DNA from: Steromphala cineraria
Taxonomy: Eukaryota; Mollusca; Gastropoda; Trochida; Trochidae
Reading direction: 5' to 3'
Length of the DNA: 64,000 nucleotides
NCBI GenBank assembly: GCA_916613615.1
Contig: OU744736.1
Span: 53,635,600 to 53,699,599 of the forward strand
Position 1 is the stretch's first letter, and each line of letters opens with the position of its first letter. The translations under genes were made by a program, and so were the position numbers. The notes beneath the pieces are model-generated. The model did not search any database and was not told the DNA's origin. It saw nothing but the letters and a program-made list of their open reading frames with translations. Of the stretch, positions 26,596-39,980 are shown piece by piece.

Positions 26596-29139
26596 TCCTG
26601 ACATTTTGTTTATGCATACAAAGGATAAATTTACAATTTCTCAGAAGAAATCATGCATATCCTGACAACATAAACATGTACAAAGCTAATGTCAAAGGTG
26701 CTAATAGATGACTCACCAATTCAAAATGACCACAAAGCAAACATTGCAGAGGACAAACACAATGAAGTCGAAGCTTTATGAATAGATTATATCCTTTCAC
26801 GTTTCCGATAGTACACTGTAGTGCACTAAAAATACCCACATCTTTATCATTACGAAATATTTATACCAATTTCATGCTGCCGTCCAAATTTCATCATTGA
26901 AAGACTTCAACCAATCAATTTTGATAAAGGAAGAACTATTGCCTACAGGGACAGAACATAAGACTACAGGGAAGTCCCAAGCAAAGTAATTTGGCACAGA
27001 TAATTGGTTGATTCAAAAGTGTGAAAATCCTCTTGGCGGAGCAAACCTACCTTCATAACACCCAACCACCGATTCATCTAAAGTTATCAAGCAGAATTGT
27101 TGGTACCTTTTGTGGGCAATAGATATATGTTTAAATTAAGAAATCATATAAACCTAATGCTCTTACAAACTATATGTAATCAAGATTACCTTTTCCTATG
27201 ATAAGGTCAAATGACATAAGAGCTATTGAGATTCGAACATCCTGATAGGTGTGTTGCCCCTGATCAATTTATGCACACCAAAACGTCTGCTATTATCATG
27301 CTGCTCTTAATTATAACGTCATCAAATCCATCTTTATAAAGGAAGAACCATTGCCTTGTTACATGGTCGTCCCATACAGGAAAATGTGCCATTGATAAAC
27401 GGTTAATCAAAAATATTTAAAAAGTATCCAAATTGAACCACCAAACACACAACCTACCATAGAAACTTGCAGATTTCCTTTGAGCTGTATTAATAAAACA
27501 TTTTTAATACAAAAACTTTGACGAGGGTTTAGTGATGGATTGTAGTAACTATCTTAAATTAGAGAGCAATAGATTCGTTTAGATGGACATAAGTTTGGCC
27601 ACATTTTGACATAAGACAAAGTAGGCAAATTACTGTATCTGACATATCAGTATTCATCTTGGCAGAGAAAACCACCTTATTGTTTCACTACGATAGACAC
27701 CACAGCCTCCACGTTGTATACATGTGCATGTTTAAACCTGTATTGTCTCTCTTAGTGAGGGACTGACTAAAATCATTGTTTGTTTTATAAGAGTAAGTAT
27801 TCATAAAAAGATAGATTATCTTCCCAAATAAGTACTTTGCAAACTGTTTCTATTTCAAGCTCGACGACATGCTGTTTTATGTAAATGGCATACATGAATA
27901 GACAACTTAGTCCACATATTTAAACTATGTTATTATTTACAGGATTAATTGCACATTTTGTAGTTATAAAACATTTTCAAATTGATTTATACATTATCAA
28001 TATATTGTATCTTTTGACAAGAGGTTCTTTCCTTTGAGATTTTTTTTTAAGCGGTTGCAGTAAGAAATACAGTCCCAGCTCATTAAGTAACGACTGGATG
28101 ATCACAATAGCTATATAAGTAAGGACTCTTTCAAGTCATATTTGTGATTTGAAACACATTTGATTTTTGAAAGTAGAAATGTTGTATGATTAATGACGTT
28201 TGCCTCCTGCAACTGTTTTCTTTTTCTGAGAATAGTTTCATGTCAGTATGTATCTATATAAGGTTAACAATAGCAAATTATAAACCGATGGGTTTGTGTG
28301 CGTCAAATTAAGGATATAAGCAATTATAGTAAGTTACTATCAGTCTTCAAAACATAAAATTCAAATCCTCATTTTTAATGATTTAACTACAAACATGCTG
28401 CGATGATAACATTTCCCTAGCAAAAGATGTATTATTCAAAAGGGACTTTATGTTTAACCCTCTTTAGCAATCATTATTCTCTTTCTTGACAAACATGTAT
28501 TCCCTAGGTTCTTACAGCTGTCATAGAAATTTCATTATTCTCTGAAAGATTGTAACCCAAGTCCCTGAACGACATGATTTCCGGTCATTATTGGTATCTT
28601 AAAACGAATTCTTCAATTCATTACTTTGTACTGGTTCGGATCTCTCATGCTTTCTTCTCGGCTACGCCTCCAGCAGTGCAACAAAACTGTAGAATATCAG
28701 CTTTAGGGCCTCAACAGTGCCTCGCCGATTTAATTAAGTGAAGGTCAATTTTCTGATAGTGATCTCCTGTTGGGTAAAATCAATCTGCAGTCACCACCTA
28801 CAGCGATCTGTCTATGATATTTGACATACACCATAGCAAGGCTTTGCATTGAGATCGTGGATAACAATGGATTTTATAAATCATGATATGTTTTGGAAAT
28901 TTTGTTTTGTGAAGAACAAAAAACGATAGTTAGGTCAATACTGTCATTGTCATTTGAAACAAGAACCTTAATTTAAGGTTTACTTGGGAATATTGACACT
29001 AGTTGAAATCCATGATTTATGCATGACAAACTGTACAATGTAGTTCAGTTGTAGAGAGGGTCAAATTTGATGTGTTTCGATTGTTATTAAACATCGTTTT
29101 TATGAATTGTTATATCATAATCCATGACTTTTGTTACAG

Positions 29140-29339
29140 TGTTTGGTGTTTTAGTAGAAAACAAATTTCCAAAATCCAAAGCTGGTTTATGCATATGTGA
29201 ATCATTAAGGATAAAAAGAGGTTGGATTTTGCAATGTTTGAATCAGATTAATGATCACATTAAAAATTGTTTTACCTTTGAAGAACTGGCTACATATCTA
29301 TTTATCGTCGATAGGATAGGAATACTAAGCTCATTTTAA
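29140..29339 (+). other. Candidate fossil exon, FEELATYLFIVD block
   Basis: After TTTTGTTACAG an open frame of 66 codons runs to a TAA, with FPKSKAGLCICESLRI near its start and FTFEELATYLFIVD near its end. Counterparts near 217, 5978, 17946 and 45,318 hold the same words split over two frames. A related, more diverged block at 34,510-34,914 carries VNDMKIYGYILLNRVI. The frame is disrupted in most copies. No family recognised; it could be chance in AT-rich DNA. Confidence 0.2.
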
Positions 29340-29565
29340 TTAAATTCTACTATTCATTAACTATTAAAAATAACAAGAAATTATTAGAAGACATCAACCA
29401 CAGCAGTTGTCATTTCAGGATCCATAAGGTAATTTGTTAAGAAATATTGTTCCCAAATGTAATTGGGGTACGGTGTTTGCAAGAATCTTATAAAATATCT
29501 GTAAAGAATTTGACTTAAAGTGATTGAACACTATTTCATGATCGTTTAATGCAAGCTGATAATTT

Positions 29566-31335
29566 TTATTATAGTAAAAAGGTGCACATTCATTGTTAAA
29601 CAACAGACTAATTTATTATTAACTGTGTGTTTTATTCTATTGATACATTTGAAGCAATTACACTTCATCATTAATATTTGATAAAATTGACAATGCATTT
29701 TACTTGTTCGTAGTAAAAAGGCCTTGCATATCAAGATGATTTATACTTTTGCTTTGCAAGAACGCATATTGAATAAAACAAACATTTATCTTTGATATCC
29801 CTGCTGTAACAAGGCTGATACCATTTTTATTTTTTATATTTACAGAATATAATATCTTCATGCACAACTTAATGACGGTTAAGCAGTTTCATATAAATCT
29901 AGAGACTGGTTATGTTTAGTTAACTTCTCAAGTTTCATTTTATCAGGCTGATAATATTCCTCCTTACTGGGAAGATACACAAGCTCAGAAAGATTCATTC
30001 ATCAACAAACAAAATTCCATCACGCCAAACATAAATCGTCATCTAAATTGCCATTCAAAGGTCTTTCAATCCTGATAAGGTTTATTGTGTAATAACATGA
30101 AATGGTCTTTCTTTGTTTAATACAAAAAGTAATTCTGTAAAACTGTATTAGGAATTATCGTGACATTATAAATACCGATATCCTTGATTATCTGTTTCAT
30201 AGTGGTAATGAATCGATGTTACCAAGAAAACAAGAAAGATTTAAAGCAGGATTTTCTAAAGCTGTTTTTGACGTCAAGGCTAAGACGATTATTTAAGGAA
30301 ACATGATAAATTTCAATTTAGTTTTGAGAAGTGCTATTCCCTTTTCATTATCCTTGCAAGGGACGCATAAAATCCTAAATCATTGATTTTATTTGACGGT
30401 GCGAATATGATCAAATCACACCTGTTTGCCCGCTAAAATGATTACTTTGGAATATATTGAAAAGGTGCACATATATTGTTGAACACCAAATCATTAATTA
30501 TTCACTGTGTGTTTTATTCTATTGATATATATGAATTAATTACATTTCATCATTAATATTTGATAAAATTGACAATGCATTTACTTGTTCGTGGTAAAAA
30601 GGCCTTGCAAATCAAGATGATTAATACTTTGTGTTTGCAAGAACGCATATTGAATTAAAATGAACATTAATCTTTGATACCCTGCTGTTGCAAGGTTGAT
30701 AACATTTTTATTATTTTATTTCAAGAATATATTTCATCTTCATTCACAATTTATTGATGGTTCACAGATTCATATGAATCTTGAGACTGATTATGTTTAG
30801 CTATCTTCTCAAGTTATCATTTTATCAAGCGAATAATATTCCTCCCTACTGTGGAGATACACAAGGCTCAGAAAGATTCATTCATGAACCAAACAAAATT
30901 TCATCATGCCAAACATTAATCATCATCTAAATTGCCATGCAAAGGTCTATCAATCTTGATCAGCTTTGTTGGTAATAACTGGTTATGGTCTTTCTTTGTA
31001 AAATACAAAAAGAAATTCAGTAAAATTAAATTAGGAATTATCGTGACATTATAAATACCACTATCCTTGTTAATCTGTTTCATTGTGGTAATGAATCGAT
31101 GCTACTAAGAAAACAAAAAAGATTTAAAGCAAGATATTCTAAAGTGTTTTGTGACCTCAAGGCTAGAATGATTTTCTTAGGAAAAGCGATAAATTTCAAT
31201 TTAGTGTTGAAAAGTGCTATTCTATTTTTATTATCCTTTCAAGGGACGCATATAATCCTAAAGAATGGTCTTATTTGAGGGTGTGAATCTGATCAAATCA
31301 CACCTGTTCGCCTGGTAAAATGATTTCTTTCCAGT
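29566..31335. repeat. ~886-bp direct tandem duplication (U3)
   Basis: Two collinear copies with the junction near 30,449, where GATTACTTTCCAG of other units is replaced by GATTACTTTGGAATATATTG. The DNIPPY block (29,947 and 30,832) and the GGTAATGAATCGATG block (30,198 and 31,085) are each doubled. U4b has the same duplication with the same junction sequence; U1 and U2 do not. Confidence 0.7.
29947..30075 (+). other. Candidate fossil exon, DNIPPY block (U3 copy)
   Basis: Fourth copy with the full 42-codon frame after TTTTATCAG, TGA at 30073-30075. The duplicated partner at about 30,832 has lost the AG and has NNIPPYCGD instead, so it is not open in the same way. Confidence 0.25.
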
Positions 31336-32274
31336 TTTTGCAACAAAATTGATACAAAGTTTTATTTCATGATAATTAAAGAAAAATATAACACGTTAAG
31401 AAGCACCATGAGATCATAAATAAATAAAGTTCTGGGGAAAGAATGAGAATGTTTTCCTATACAACACAAACTGGATAATAAAGTTCTTTGCTCGAAATCC
31501 CATCGAAATCCCTTTGTATTCAATTAATGATATATTTGGGAATAAGAGATGTGAGGAATAAAGAGTTTTCTTATACAAAGGTTAACATGTTGATACTCTC
31601 AGCTCCTGGTGTAAGATTTATTTTTCTATTGTCAGGAATATTGATGCCGTTCAGATTAAAAAACATTACAGAATATGTCTTTGAAAATGTATTTACTGAT
31701 ATTCAGCCTGATTTAAAGAATCTTTTGAGTTAAAACTACAAAGGAAAGTATTGTTGTTGACTTAAGTATTTAGATATCGATTTGATTATAATTTCATTTC
31801 AACAAATGACTCCTTCGTATTCAGAGAGTAGTGTTTTGTTATATTATCAAACTTATTGATTTAAATAGTTTATTCCATAAGAAATACTACTTTGCATAAT
31901 TATTTCAAAAGTATTTTCACAAAATGAAAAATATTTGATCCTTATAGACGTCTAATTCTTATTTCAATCTTTAGTTGAGTTGTAAAACTATTAAAAATAA
32001 CATTTTCTGTTCTATGGAAAATAATCCATTTCAGCTTTCGTACATATGTGGCTGGAATGAACTTCCATGAAGAATGACGATGTAAAAGAAGCAACCTTAC
32101 AAACAATTGTCTGTTTCAGCCTAAGTCTTTTCGATGGAACTTTCAATCAACTGTACAAGTTACATTGGCAGTTTATTTGAAGTAGAGTTCAATCTAGTTT
32201 CATCTTTAACATTTTCTAAAACAACATTAGGAGAAGAAGATATAAGAAGTCTGAATCATAAAATTCAAAAAAGT

Positions 32275-32391
32275 ATAGAGAGTGAAAGAGACAGAGTGAC
32301 AGAGAGACACAGATAGAAAGGGACAGAGAGAAAAAAGTGAGAAACACATAAAGAAAGGAAAGAAACAGAGACAGAGAGACAAGAAGTAGCT
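32275..32391. repeat. Purine-rich GA microsatellite (U3)
   Basis: Counterpart of 20478-20600, with the same GTGACAGAGAGACACAGATAG core but slightly different repeat counts, as expected from slippage after unit duplication. Confidence 0.8.
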
Positions 32392-35300
32392 TAGTGACAG
32401 GTCTTCACGACATGCAAAAGAGGCAAAATGTGAACACATGTTCTTCATAATATGATGGGATTACCACATATTTGATAGCCTTTCAGTTCACTAAATGAGA
32501 GTATGTACTAATGATAAGTATTTACTATAGATATACAACTTCTCTATTGATATGTATGCATTAGAAATGAATAATGAATCTCTATACTCATAGAAATCGT
32601 AATAATCTATCATTATAATGTTACCTATGATCATTTGAAAAATAAAAAGGTCAGTTGACCTTTGTTAATTTTTGTATTTTCTTTTTGTCAAAACCTTATT
32701 GTAGATATAAATGTAATGGGTGAAACCTAAAATGTCTTCCTGAGGTGGTACGGTAATAATATATTTATACATTCATAAAATCAAATTATCCCAATGCTGT
32801 TAAAAGGTATTCAAAATTATCTTATTTTATGATAGAATTTGTTGATGTTAGACACCATTGAGGTTCTGTAGTTTTGTAAAGTACATCATTGACGTAGGTT
32901 TAGTGATTGATTGTAGTAAATACCTAAAAGAAAAGAACAGTAGATTCTTTTTGATTGATTCAAGTACGACCATATCCTGACATAAGACAAAGTAGGCAAA
33001 TTACTATTTCTGACATATCAGTATTCATCTTGACAGCTAAAATCACGTTTTCGTTACATATAAAGGTTTATATTACCACAGTCTCCACAGTATCAACATG
33101 TGCATGTATTTAGTTTATATTAGATCTTTTCTGGTGATGTATGTGTAAAACATTCTTTCAATGAAAAACTGATTAAAAACGTCTTAAAGGCAAGGGAAAT
33201 TCGTCATTAAGTATGACAGATTTTTCTCAATGCACATTGTTTGTATTGCTGTATTTGCATTTAACAGCTTTAGATAGAAAATATAGTGCATAAATTCCAA
33301 AAATGTTATCATCTACAGAGTCAATGCACATTTAAGGTATAAGTTCTATTCAACTTGTAATAAATGCTTAATATACATATCCTTATCTGTGTTAAAGTAT
33401 TATTAGATAAATCAAATTTTAGTTATAATATACAATTGCTGGTTTCATTGGGGACTGTCTATTCTTATTTTACATGCAACAATATACATTTTCATATATC
33501 TAATCTGTAGATATTAGGTTCTTTTGTTTTTGATTCCAGTAGATACCTTTGCGGAGAAAGTACTCAGACTTATACTATTTTGTGTTCTGAAAATTGTGGA
33601 AACATAGTTTCATGTCATTCTTTCTTTTATTTAAAAAAATCATAGCACTTTAATCAAAATTCTCGATTTTAATGCTTTGCCTTGAAACATACTCTGATGA
33701 TATAAGATCCCCTGATAAAAAATGTATGATTTACAGGATTTGAAGGGTTTTGTTGCGCATAAGTCATTTTTTCCACAGCATGAAATCCAAATCTCTCTTT
33801 CACCCTTTATCAAATGTGTTTCTCGGCATACATGTATTCCCTTGGTTCTTACAATTGTCATAGAAATGTTATCATTCTCTGAAAGTTTGTCACCAAAGCC
33901 TTTGTAATATTACAGGTTCCAGGTCATTATCTACTTATAACGAGTATTTCAATTCATTACTTTGCACTGGCCCGGATCTCTCATGCTTTCCTCTCGGCTA
34001 CGCCTCTAGCAGTGTAATAAAACTTTAGAATATTAGCTGTAAGGGCCTTAACAGTGCCTCAACGATTTAATATAGCGAAGGTCAATTTTCTGATAGTGAT
34101 CTCCTGTCGAGTAAAATCAATCTGCAGTCACCACCTAAGGCAGTCCTTCAATGATATTTGACATTAACCAGAGCCAGGCTTTCCATTTAGATCGTGGATA
34201 ACAATAGATTTTGTGAAATAAGACATGTTAGGAAATTTTGATTTTGTGAAGGACAAAAAAAGTAAGGTCAATATGGATAGTTGTTGGTTTGAGAAAATAA
34301 AAAAACCCTGACTAAAATGGTTTGTTTGAAATTTTAACGCTAGTTGAAATCATAAGATTTCATCACAAACTGTGCAGTTCAGTTGCAGAGAGAACTATTT
34401 GAATCAGATCTGGTTTATTTTCTCCTTGATATTGAGCATCGTTTTTACATGGATTTTATTGAAATCGTGGATATGAATTGGTATACTATAATTTATCACT
34501 TTCCGTCACAGTGTTATCTAGTAATTTTCCACAAATCCAAAGATGGTGTATTATTATGTTAATCATTTAGGGTTAAATAAACTGTCAGAGAGCCCCTGAT
34601 TTTGCAACATCAGCATCAGATTACTGATTATTTTGTAAATTGTTTTTCCTGTAAAGAATTTGTGCTACATTTCTATAAATTGTATATTATAGATATTTGA
34701 TGCCAAAACCAAACAAAATAAAAACCAGGCAGACTGAGTTCGTAGCGTGTCATGTGGAAAGGATGAGAAATTTGTATTTGGTAAATGACATGAAAATATA
34801 TGGTTACATACTGCTAAACCGTGTTATATCATATGAAAGTCTGCATAGCATAATAAGAGTTTTATGTTTTACCTCCTTTACTGGTAGAAAACAAAACGAA
34901 TACTCCCATAAATAAGTTCATTTTGCTTTAGTTACAATAACCAAAAGATATTGAAATAAAAAAGACATTTATGTTACATACTGCTAAACTGTTTAACACA
35001 TATGCAAGACTGCATATCATTTATTGCAAGCCATTGAAATAAAAAAGACATTTTTCATGAAGTAACAGATAACGGCAGAAGACATCGTTGTTGTCAATTC
35101 AAGACCCAACAGGTTATTTGTTTAGAATTGGGATTGAAAGTAACTGATATGATATATGTGGACTAAGATTCAAAAGTGTTTTTACAATGATTCATGGTCG
35201 TTTATCTGATTATATGGAAGATGCTTTCAGTAGTTGGTTTTACTCATGATAAATTATAATGGATAGAATAATTCATGCTTTAGGTTATTTCTATATTGTC

Positions 35301-37035
35301 TATATTGTCTACAATTAGGAGAAAAATTATGTTAAAGCTGCTGTTTTTCAAACATTTACTCATGTTCATTTTTTCCTAAAGATATAGATGATGCATTGAC
35401 CAGAGATGTGAATAGTTAGTTGTGATATTCAAGCTATTATTGTAAAACACACGATTCTATTATTCAATCAATATGTTTTTATTCCCTGAATTGTTTTGAA
35501 GGAATTGCATTTTATCATTGATATTTGATAAAATGGACAATGCATTTTGTAGGAAAAGGTCATTGAAAGTAAAATAAAAATACTCTTGCTTTTACAAGAT
35601 ATGGTTCAAGGAACCTATATTGAATTATAATGATTATTTGTCTTCAATGTCCCTGCTTCTGCAATTATCATAACCATCGTGGTTTTTAGGGTTTGATATT
35701 AGCATCAAGAGAATAATTTATCTCCATGTACAACCAGTGAACACCAATCAATAATGGTTCAGCAGTTTGAAATCAATCTATAAACTAATGATGTTAAGCT
35801 AACTTCTCAGGTTTCATTTTGTCAGGATGATAATATTCCTCCTTACTGGGAAGATACACAAGGCTCAGAAAGAGTCATTCATCAACAATAAACATTCCAT
35901 CACGCAAAATATAAATCATCATCTAGATTTTCATTCAAACTTCTCCCAATCCTGATTAGCTTTATTGTGTATATGTTAATCTGTATAATAAAGTGCATGG
36001 TCTTCCTTTGGTTAATGCATAAACAAATTCAATAAAATCGTGAACTATCGTGACACTATGAAACCCATTATCCTTGTTTATCTGTTTAATGGTGGTAATG
36101 TTACCAAGAAAACAAAAAAGATTTAGGAGGATTTTCTAAAGCTTTTTGTGACATCAAGGCTAAGACGATTTTGTAAGGAAACACGATAAATTTCAATTTA
36201 TTGTTGTGAAGTGCTATTCTCTTTTCATTATCTTTGCAATAGACACATATAAATCTGAAAACGTTTTCTTATTTGACAGTGGGAATTTGATCAAATCACA
36301 CGTGTTCACCCACTAAAATGATTACTGTCCAGTGTTTTCAGTAAAATTGATATCAAGTTTTATTTCATGATAATTAAAGTATAAAACACACTTCATGGAG
36401 CACCTTGAGATCATAATTAAATAAAGTCCCCAATGAAAGAATGAGATTGTTTTCCTAAAAATCACAAACTGGAGAATTTCGTGCTGTGCTAGAAATCCCA
36501 TCAAAATCCCTTGGTATTCACATAATGATTTATCTGGGAGAAGAGATACGAGAATAAAGAGTTTTCTTATACAGAGGTTAATGCAGCTCCTGCTCCTCTG
36601 CTCCTGGGGATATATTTATGTTTCTATTAGTGGGAACATTGATACAGCTCTGATACAATAACATTGCAGAATTTGTCTTTGAAAATGCATTTAATAATAC
36701 TCAGCTTGATTTATTGGAATCAATAAAGTTAAAACTACAAATACAAGCTTTTTTGTTGACTAAAGTAATTAGACATTTGTTTGATTATTGTTATTTGAAA
36801 CAAACGATTTCTTAATGTTCCGAGATTATGCATTTAGTCATTTGCAGCAGAGTAGTACTGCATGTATTAGTATGCTTAGTATCAAACTGTAATTTGAAGA
36901 AATGGATTAAACTTTCAATGGCTTTCATTTAAACTAATATGATCACATAGAAAGGTGTAAAATTGAAAGTCTGGCATATACACTTGTTGATTGGAAAGCG
37001 CTTGCATTTCCTTTTTTATTATAAATATTGACATA

Positions 37036-37190
37036 CAGTAGAACTCGGATATAACAAACTCCAAGGGACCAAAGAATTTAGATCGCTATATCCTGTGTGC
37101 TATACGCATATAATTTTAATGATACTTTATAGGGACGGGAGTTGAAAATTTGTTTGCTATATCCGTGTTCGCTATTTCCGTGTTCTACTG
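37036..37190. mobile_element. Tigger/pogo-like MITE (U3, site 1)
   Basis: 155-bp counterpart of the 10299 element, TA at 37034-37035 and 37191-37192, starting CAGTAGAACTCGGATATAAC and ending CCGTGTTCTACTG. It lies at the same unit position, so the insertion is older than the U1/U3 duplication. Confidence 0.7.
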
Positions 37191-38662
37191 TATTCTCATA
37201 GTACTGCATTATGGTGTTTCCTATGATCATTCTCAAAATGTCAAGGTCGCTTAATCTTTGTGATTAATTTGCATTTCTTTTTTTACCAATATCTTATTTT
37301 TCATATAAATGTTAAGGGCCGAACCTATATTTTTTCCTGAGATTTTCCTACTCATATGCTGCTCACAATAAAAATTTCACCATTATCAGACGTCAACAAA
37401 TCAATCTTGATAAAGGAAGAAACTGCGCATGCCTAGCTTCAGGGTAGTCACAATTCTCTTTATGGAACCAAACCGCCTACACCAACCCAACACACACATA
37501 TCAGGCGGAATTTAAGGTATATTTTTTTTGAAAGTAGATATATTTATAAATTCCTAAATCATATGAGCCAAATGCTGGTAAAGTTTACAAGTTTTCCAAA
37601 TTACTTTATCTTTTGATATAATAAGTTGACGACTGAGCATCATTTATTTTTGAAGTACAATATTCTTGACATAGGTTTAGTGATGGACTGTAATTACTGA
37701 TAAAATAAATAGTAGATTCTTTTTAATGCATACATGTATAAGTTTGGCAACACTTTGACATAAGACAGAGTAGAAAAATGTGTGTATCTGTTATATCAGT
37801 ATTAATCTTGACAGAGAAGATTACTATTTTGTTACACTATATTAGGTTCCTGAAAGTTTTTAATATAGCAGTCTGTACTGTTTAAACATATTTTAGTATG
37901 TATTGGCTGTACACTGGTGATATATGTATCAAATATTCCTTCAATGAGAAGCTAAAATATACACTGATTTATAGGAGAGCATAATTTGTGATAAAGTATG
38001 ACAGATTCTATTCTCTATTTAGTACTTTGTAAGTTATTTCAATTTCAAGATCGACACCATGCTGTATTATGTATATGACAGCTATGAATAGACAACTTAT
38101 TATATGTATTGAAATGTTATTATTTACAAGGTTATTTGTACATGTTGAATGTGTAGATTATATTCAAATCGAAAAAAGCTGAAAATACATATCCATGTAA
38201 GGTGAAGGTTAGAAGAAGTTAGGTTATTTTCTTATAGATACTCATTGATTATTGAATGCAATATGCAGAGAAAACCTCAGCCTCATATACTTTACTGGTC
38301 TAAGAATGACCAAAAGAAACCTCAGTTTTAATGTTAAAAGGTTCGATGAAATCAGTTCTCCTGCTATATTATAATGCATTACGTATTTGACAGTTGTGTA
38401 ACTAATTTTAAAATATATTTGAGAAACATAGTAACTTGAAAATATTGTGATTGTGCTTGTCAAAGAAAGTGACGTCATGGAATTGTAAGATGTATGTGAT
38501 GTAATTTACTGTTTGTTATATAGGTATATGTAAAATCTTTGGTCAGAGTGATATTACTGTGGTGATTAAGCTTCGTCTGAAGAAAATATCTCATACTGTT
38601 TGTAGAAAAAAGGTCGCTTTGTGCAACTGCAGTAACTTCCCTCTTCCCTTGGCCTTGACCAT

Positions 38663-38767
38663 AGTGAAGAGACAAAGAGTTTTAATGTCAGGAGAAGTTA
38701 CCTTCCTAAAGGAGACAGCATGTTGACTTAAGACTTTCCATGAGCCATCACTTGCTTTCAGCTGTCA
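38663..38767. repeat. Left 105-bp direct repeat flanking the LINE fragment
   Basis: This segment and 39876-39980 are each 105 bp, start AGTGAAGAGACAAAGAG, end CTTTCAGCTGTCA, and differ at 5 positions. They directly flank the LINE fragment, and the uninterrupted version of the site exists once at 41963-42067. That makes them a target-site duplication of unusual length, or the product of a rearrangement at insertion. Confidence 0.65.
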
Positions 38768-39875
38768 AGTCAAGTTGTTTATTTGCATGAAGGCCAACGG
38801 CCCATATACAAGAGTACATATATACAATTGTAGATACACATCATATGGAATGTAATTGTAAGCATATAACAAGCTGAATTGAATGTTAACTACTTATTAA
38901 TTTGTTTATGTCTTATTTCAAAACTTAGACATAAATATTTACAGAGCTTATTTAGTAATTCTGAGGATGCTGACGAAATCAATTGGTTGAATTTATAAAT
39001 GGATGGCTTATTATAATACATATGTGGTATATACATAGTTCTCAAGTTATCATAACATTCACAAATCAATATAAAATGAAACTCATCTTCTATTCCTTTG
39101 TTACACATGGGGCATATACGTTCTTCATAATCAATTCCCAACCATCTCCCTTCATTTACCTTTAATCGTAAAATACCGGCTCTAATCCTAACAAAAATAT
39201 CTCTATGTTTTATATTACTAAGTAGTCTTAAATATTTTTCCGGTGCAAGAAGGCTTTTATATTGTCTGTATAATCTATATCTTGAGCTATTTTGAAGTGA
39301 ACTATTCCATGATTGTACATACATATCAACAGCAACTCTTTTAAACATCTGAAGAAACAATGAATCATTACCGACACCTTGAAACAACCAAACATAACCA
39401 AATCCATACGAAAACAACAAATTACGTACAGATGAAGCATAATTATTGTAGCCACAATTATCATAATACATTAACATGTCATAAGCTTTCCTGGGTATTC
39501 TTTGCTGGTACATATTTACAAGTTTAAGCCAGTATTTAATAAAACGACATTGTGCATGTATATACAGTGGATAACGTCCACATTCACCATAAGCAATTAC
39601 ATTTGGTGTTTGAGGACCAACATTTAAAAATTTCTTACAAGCTATTATATGTACATGTTCAATTTTGTAAAAGTTAGAATTTCCCCACACTTCAGCGCCA
39701 TATAAAAGAATTGGTTGGATTTGTGCATCGAAGATTTTGAAGAAAACAGAATAATCAACTGTGTTTAATCTATATAAATGATGTAGTACTTCTAATAGTG
39801 CTCTTTTTCCCCGAGTAGATAAATCTAAGATACATTTATTAAATTTACAAGAAGATGAAAAGGGTATGCCAAAAG
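38768..39875 (-). mobile_element. 5'-truncated non-LTR retrotransposon (LINE)
   Basis: A 1.1-kb 3' fragment on the minus strand. It starts abruptly inside ORF2 at 39875 and ends in a 3' UTR of about 120 bp, whose last bases on the minus strand read AAATAAACAACTTGACT. The tail is a short TTGACT-type repeat rather than poly(A), as in several non-LTR clades. It is absent from the corresponding place in the neighbouring 2.1-kb tandem copy. The sequence belongs to the same broad group as the element at 59,750 but to a different family. Confidence 0.85.
38890..39875 (-). pseudogene. LINE ORF2 C-terminal part, 5'-truncated
   Basis: About 328 codons remain open to a TAG at 38890-38892. The fragment lacks the endonuclease and most of the reverse transcriptase. 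It begins after the catalytic motifs and includes PILLYGAEVWG, which aligns with PIVTYGSEIWG of the ORF2 at 63.7 kb, and GFGYVW, aligning with GFSYVW at the window end. Near its C terminus ICPMCNKGIEDEFHFILIC has Cys-x2-Cys, then His and Cys, a zinc-knuckle-like pattern usual after the RT of such elements. There is no start codon of its own. The intact frame suggests a recent insertion, but the product would be non-functional. Confidence 0.85.
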
Positions 39876-39980
39876 AGTGAAGAGACAAAGAGTTTGAATG
39901 TCAGGAGAAGTTACCTCCCTAAAGGAGACAGCATGTTGACTTAAGACTTACCAAGAGCCATCACCTGCTTTCAGCTGTCA
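39876..39980. repeat. Right 105-bp direct repeat flanking the LINE fragment
   Basis: Partner of 38663-38767. By eye it is identical to the unoccupied copy at 41963-42067, whereas the left partner carries five differences. This asymmetry could reflect later exchange between the tandem copies. Confidence 0.65.

Larger units (their letters stand above)
25626..38530. repeat. Long tandem repeat unit U3 (~12.9 kb)
   Basis: The third unit has the same landmarks at 25,851, 26,371, 27,334, 27,921, 28,660, 29,129 and 29,947. It then has an extra direct duplication of about 886 bp (second copy from about 30,450), the purine microsatellite (32,275), the second monomer (33,998; 35,824), and a third segment shared with U1 (36,840-38,340). 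It shares the Tigger-like MITE at 37036 with U1, but has the empty site for the 889-bp element. Between about 28,200 and 29,000 it is almost identical to U1 at 5,090-5,900. Confidence 0.8.
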
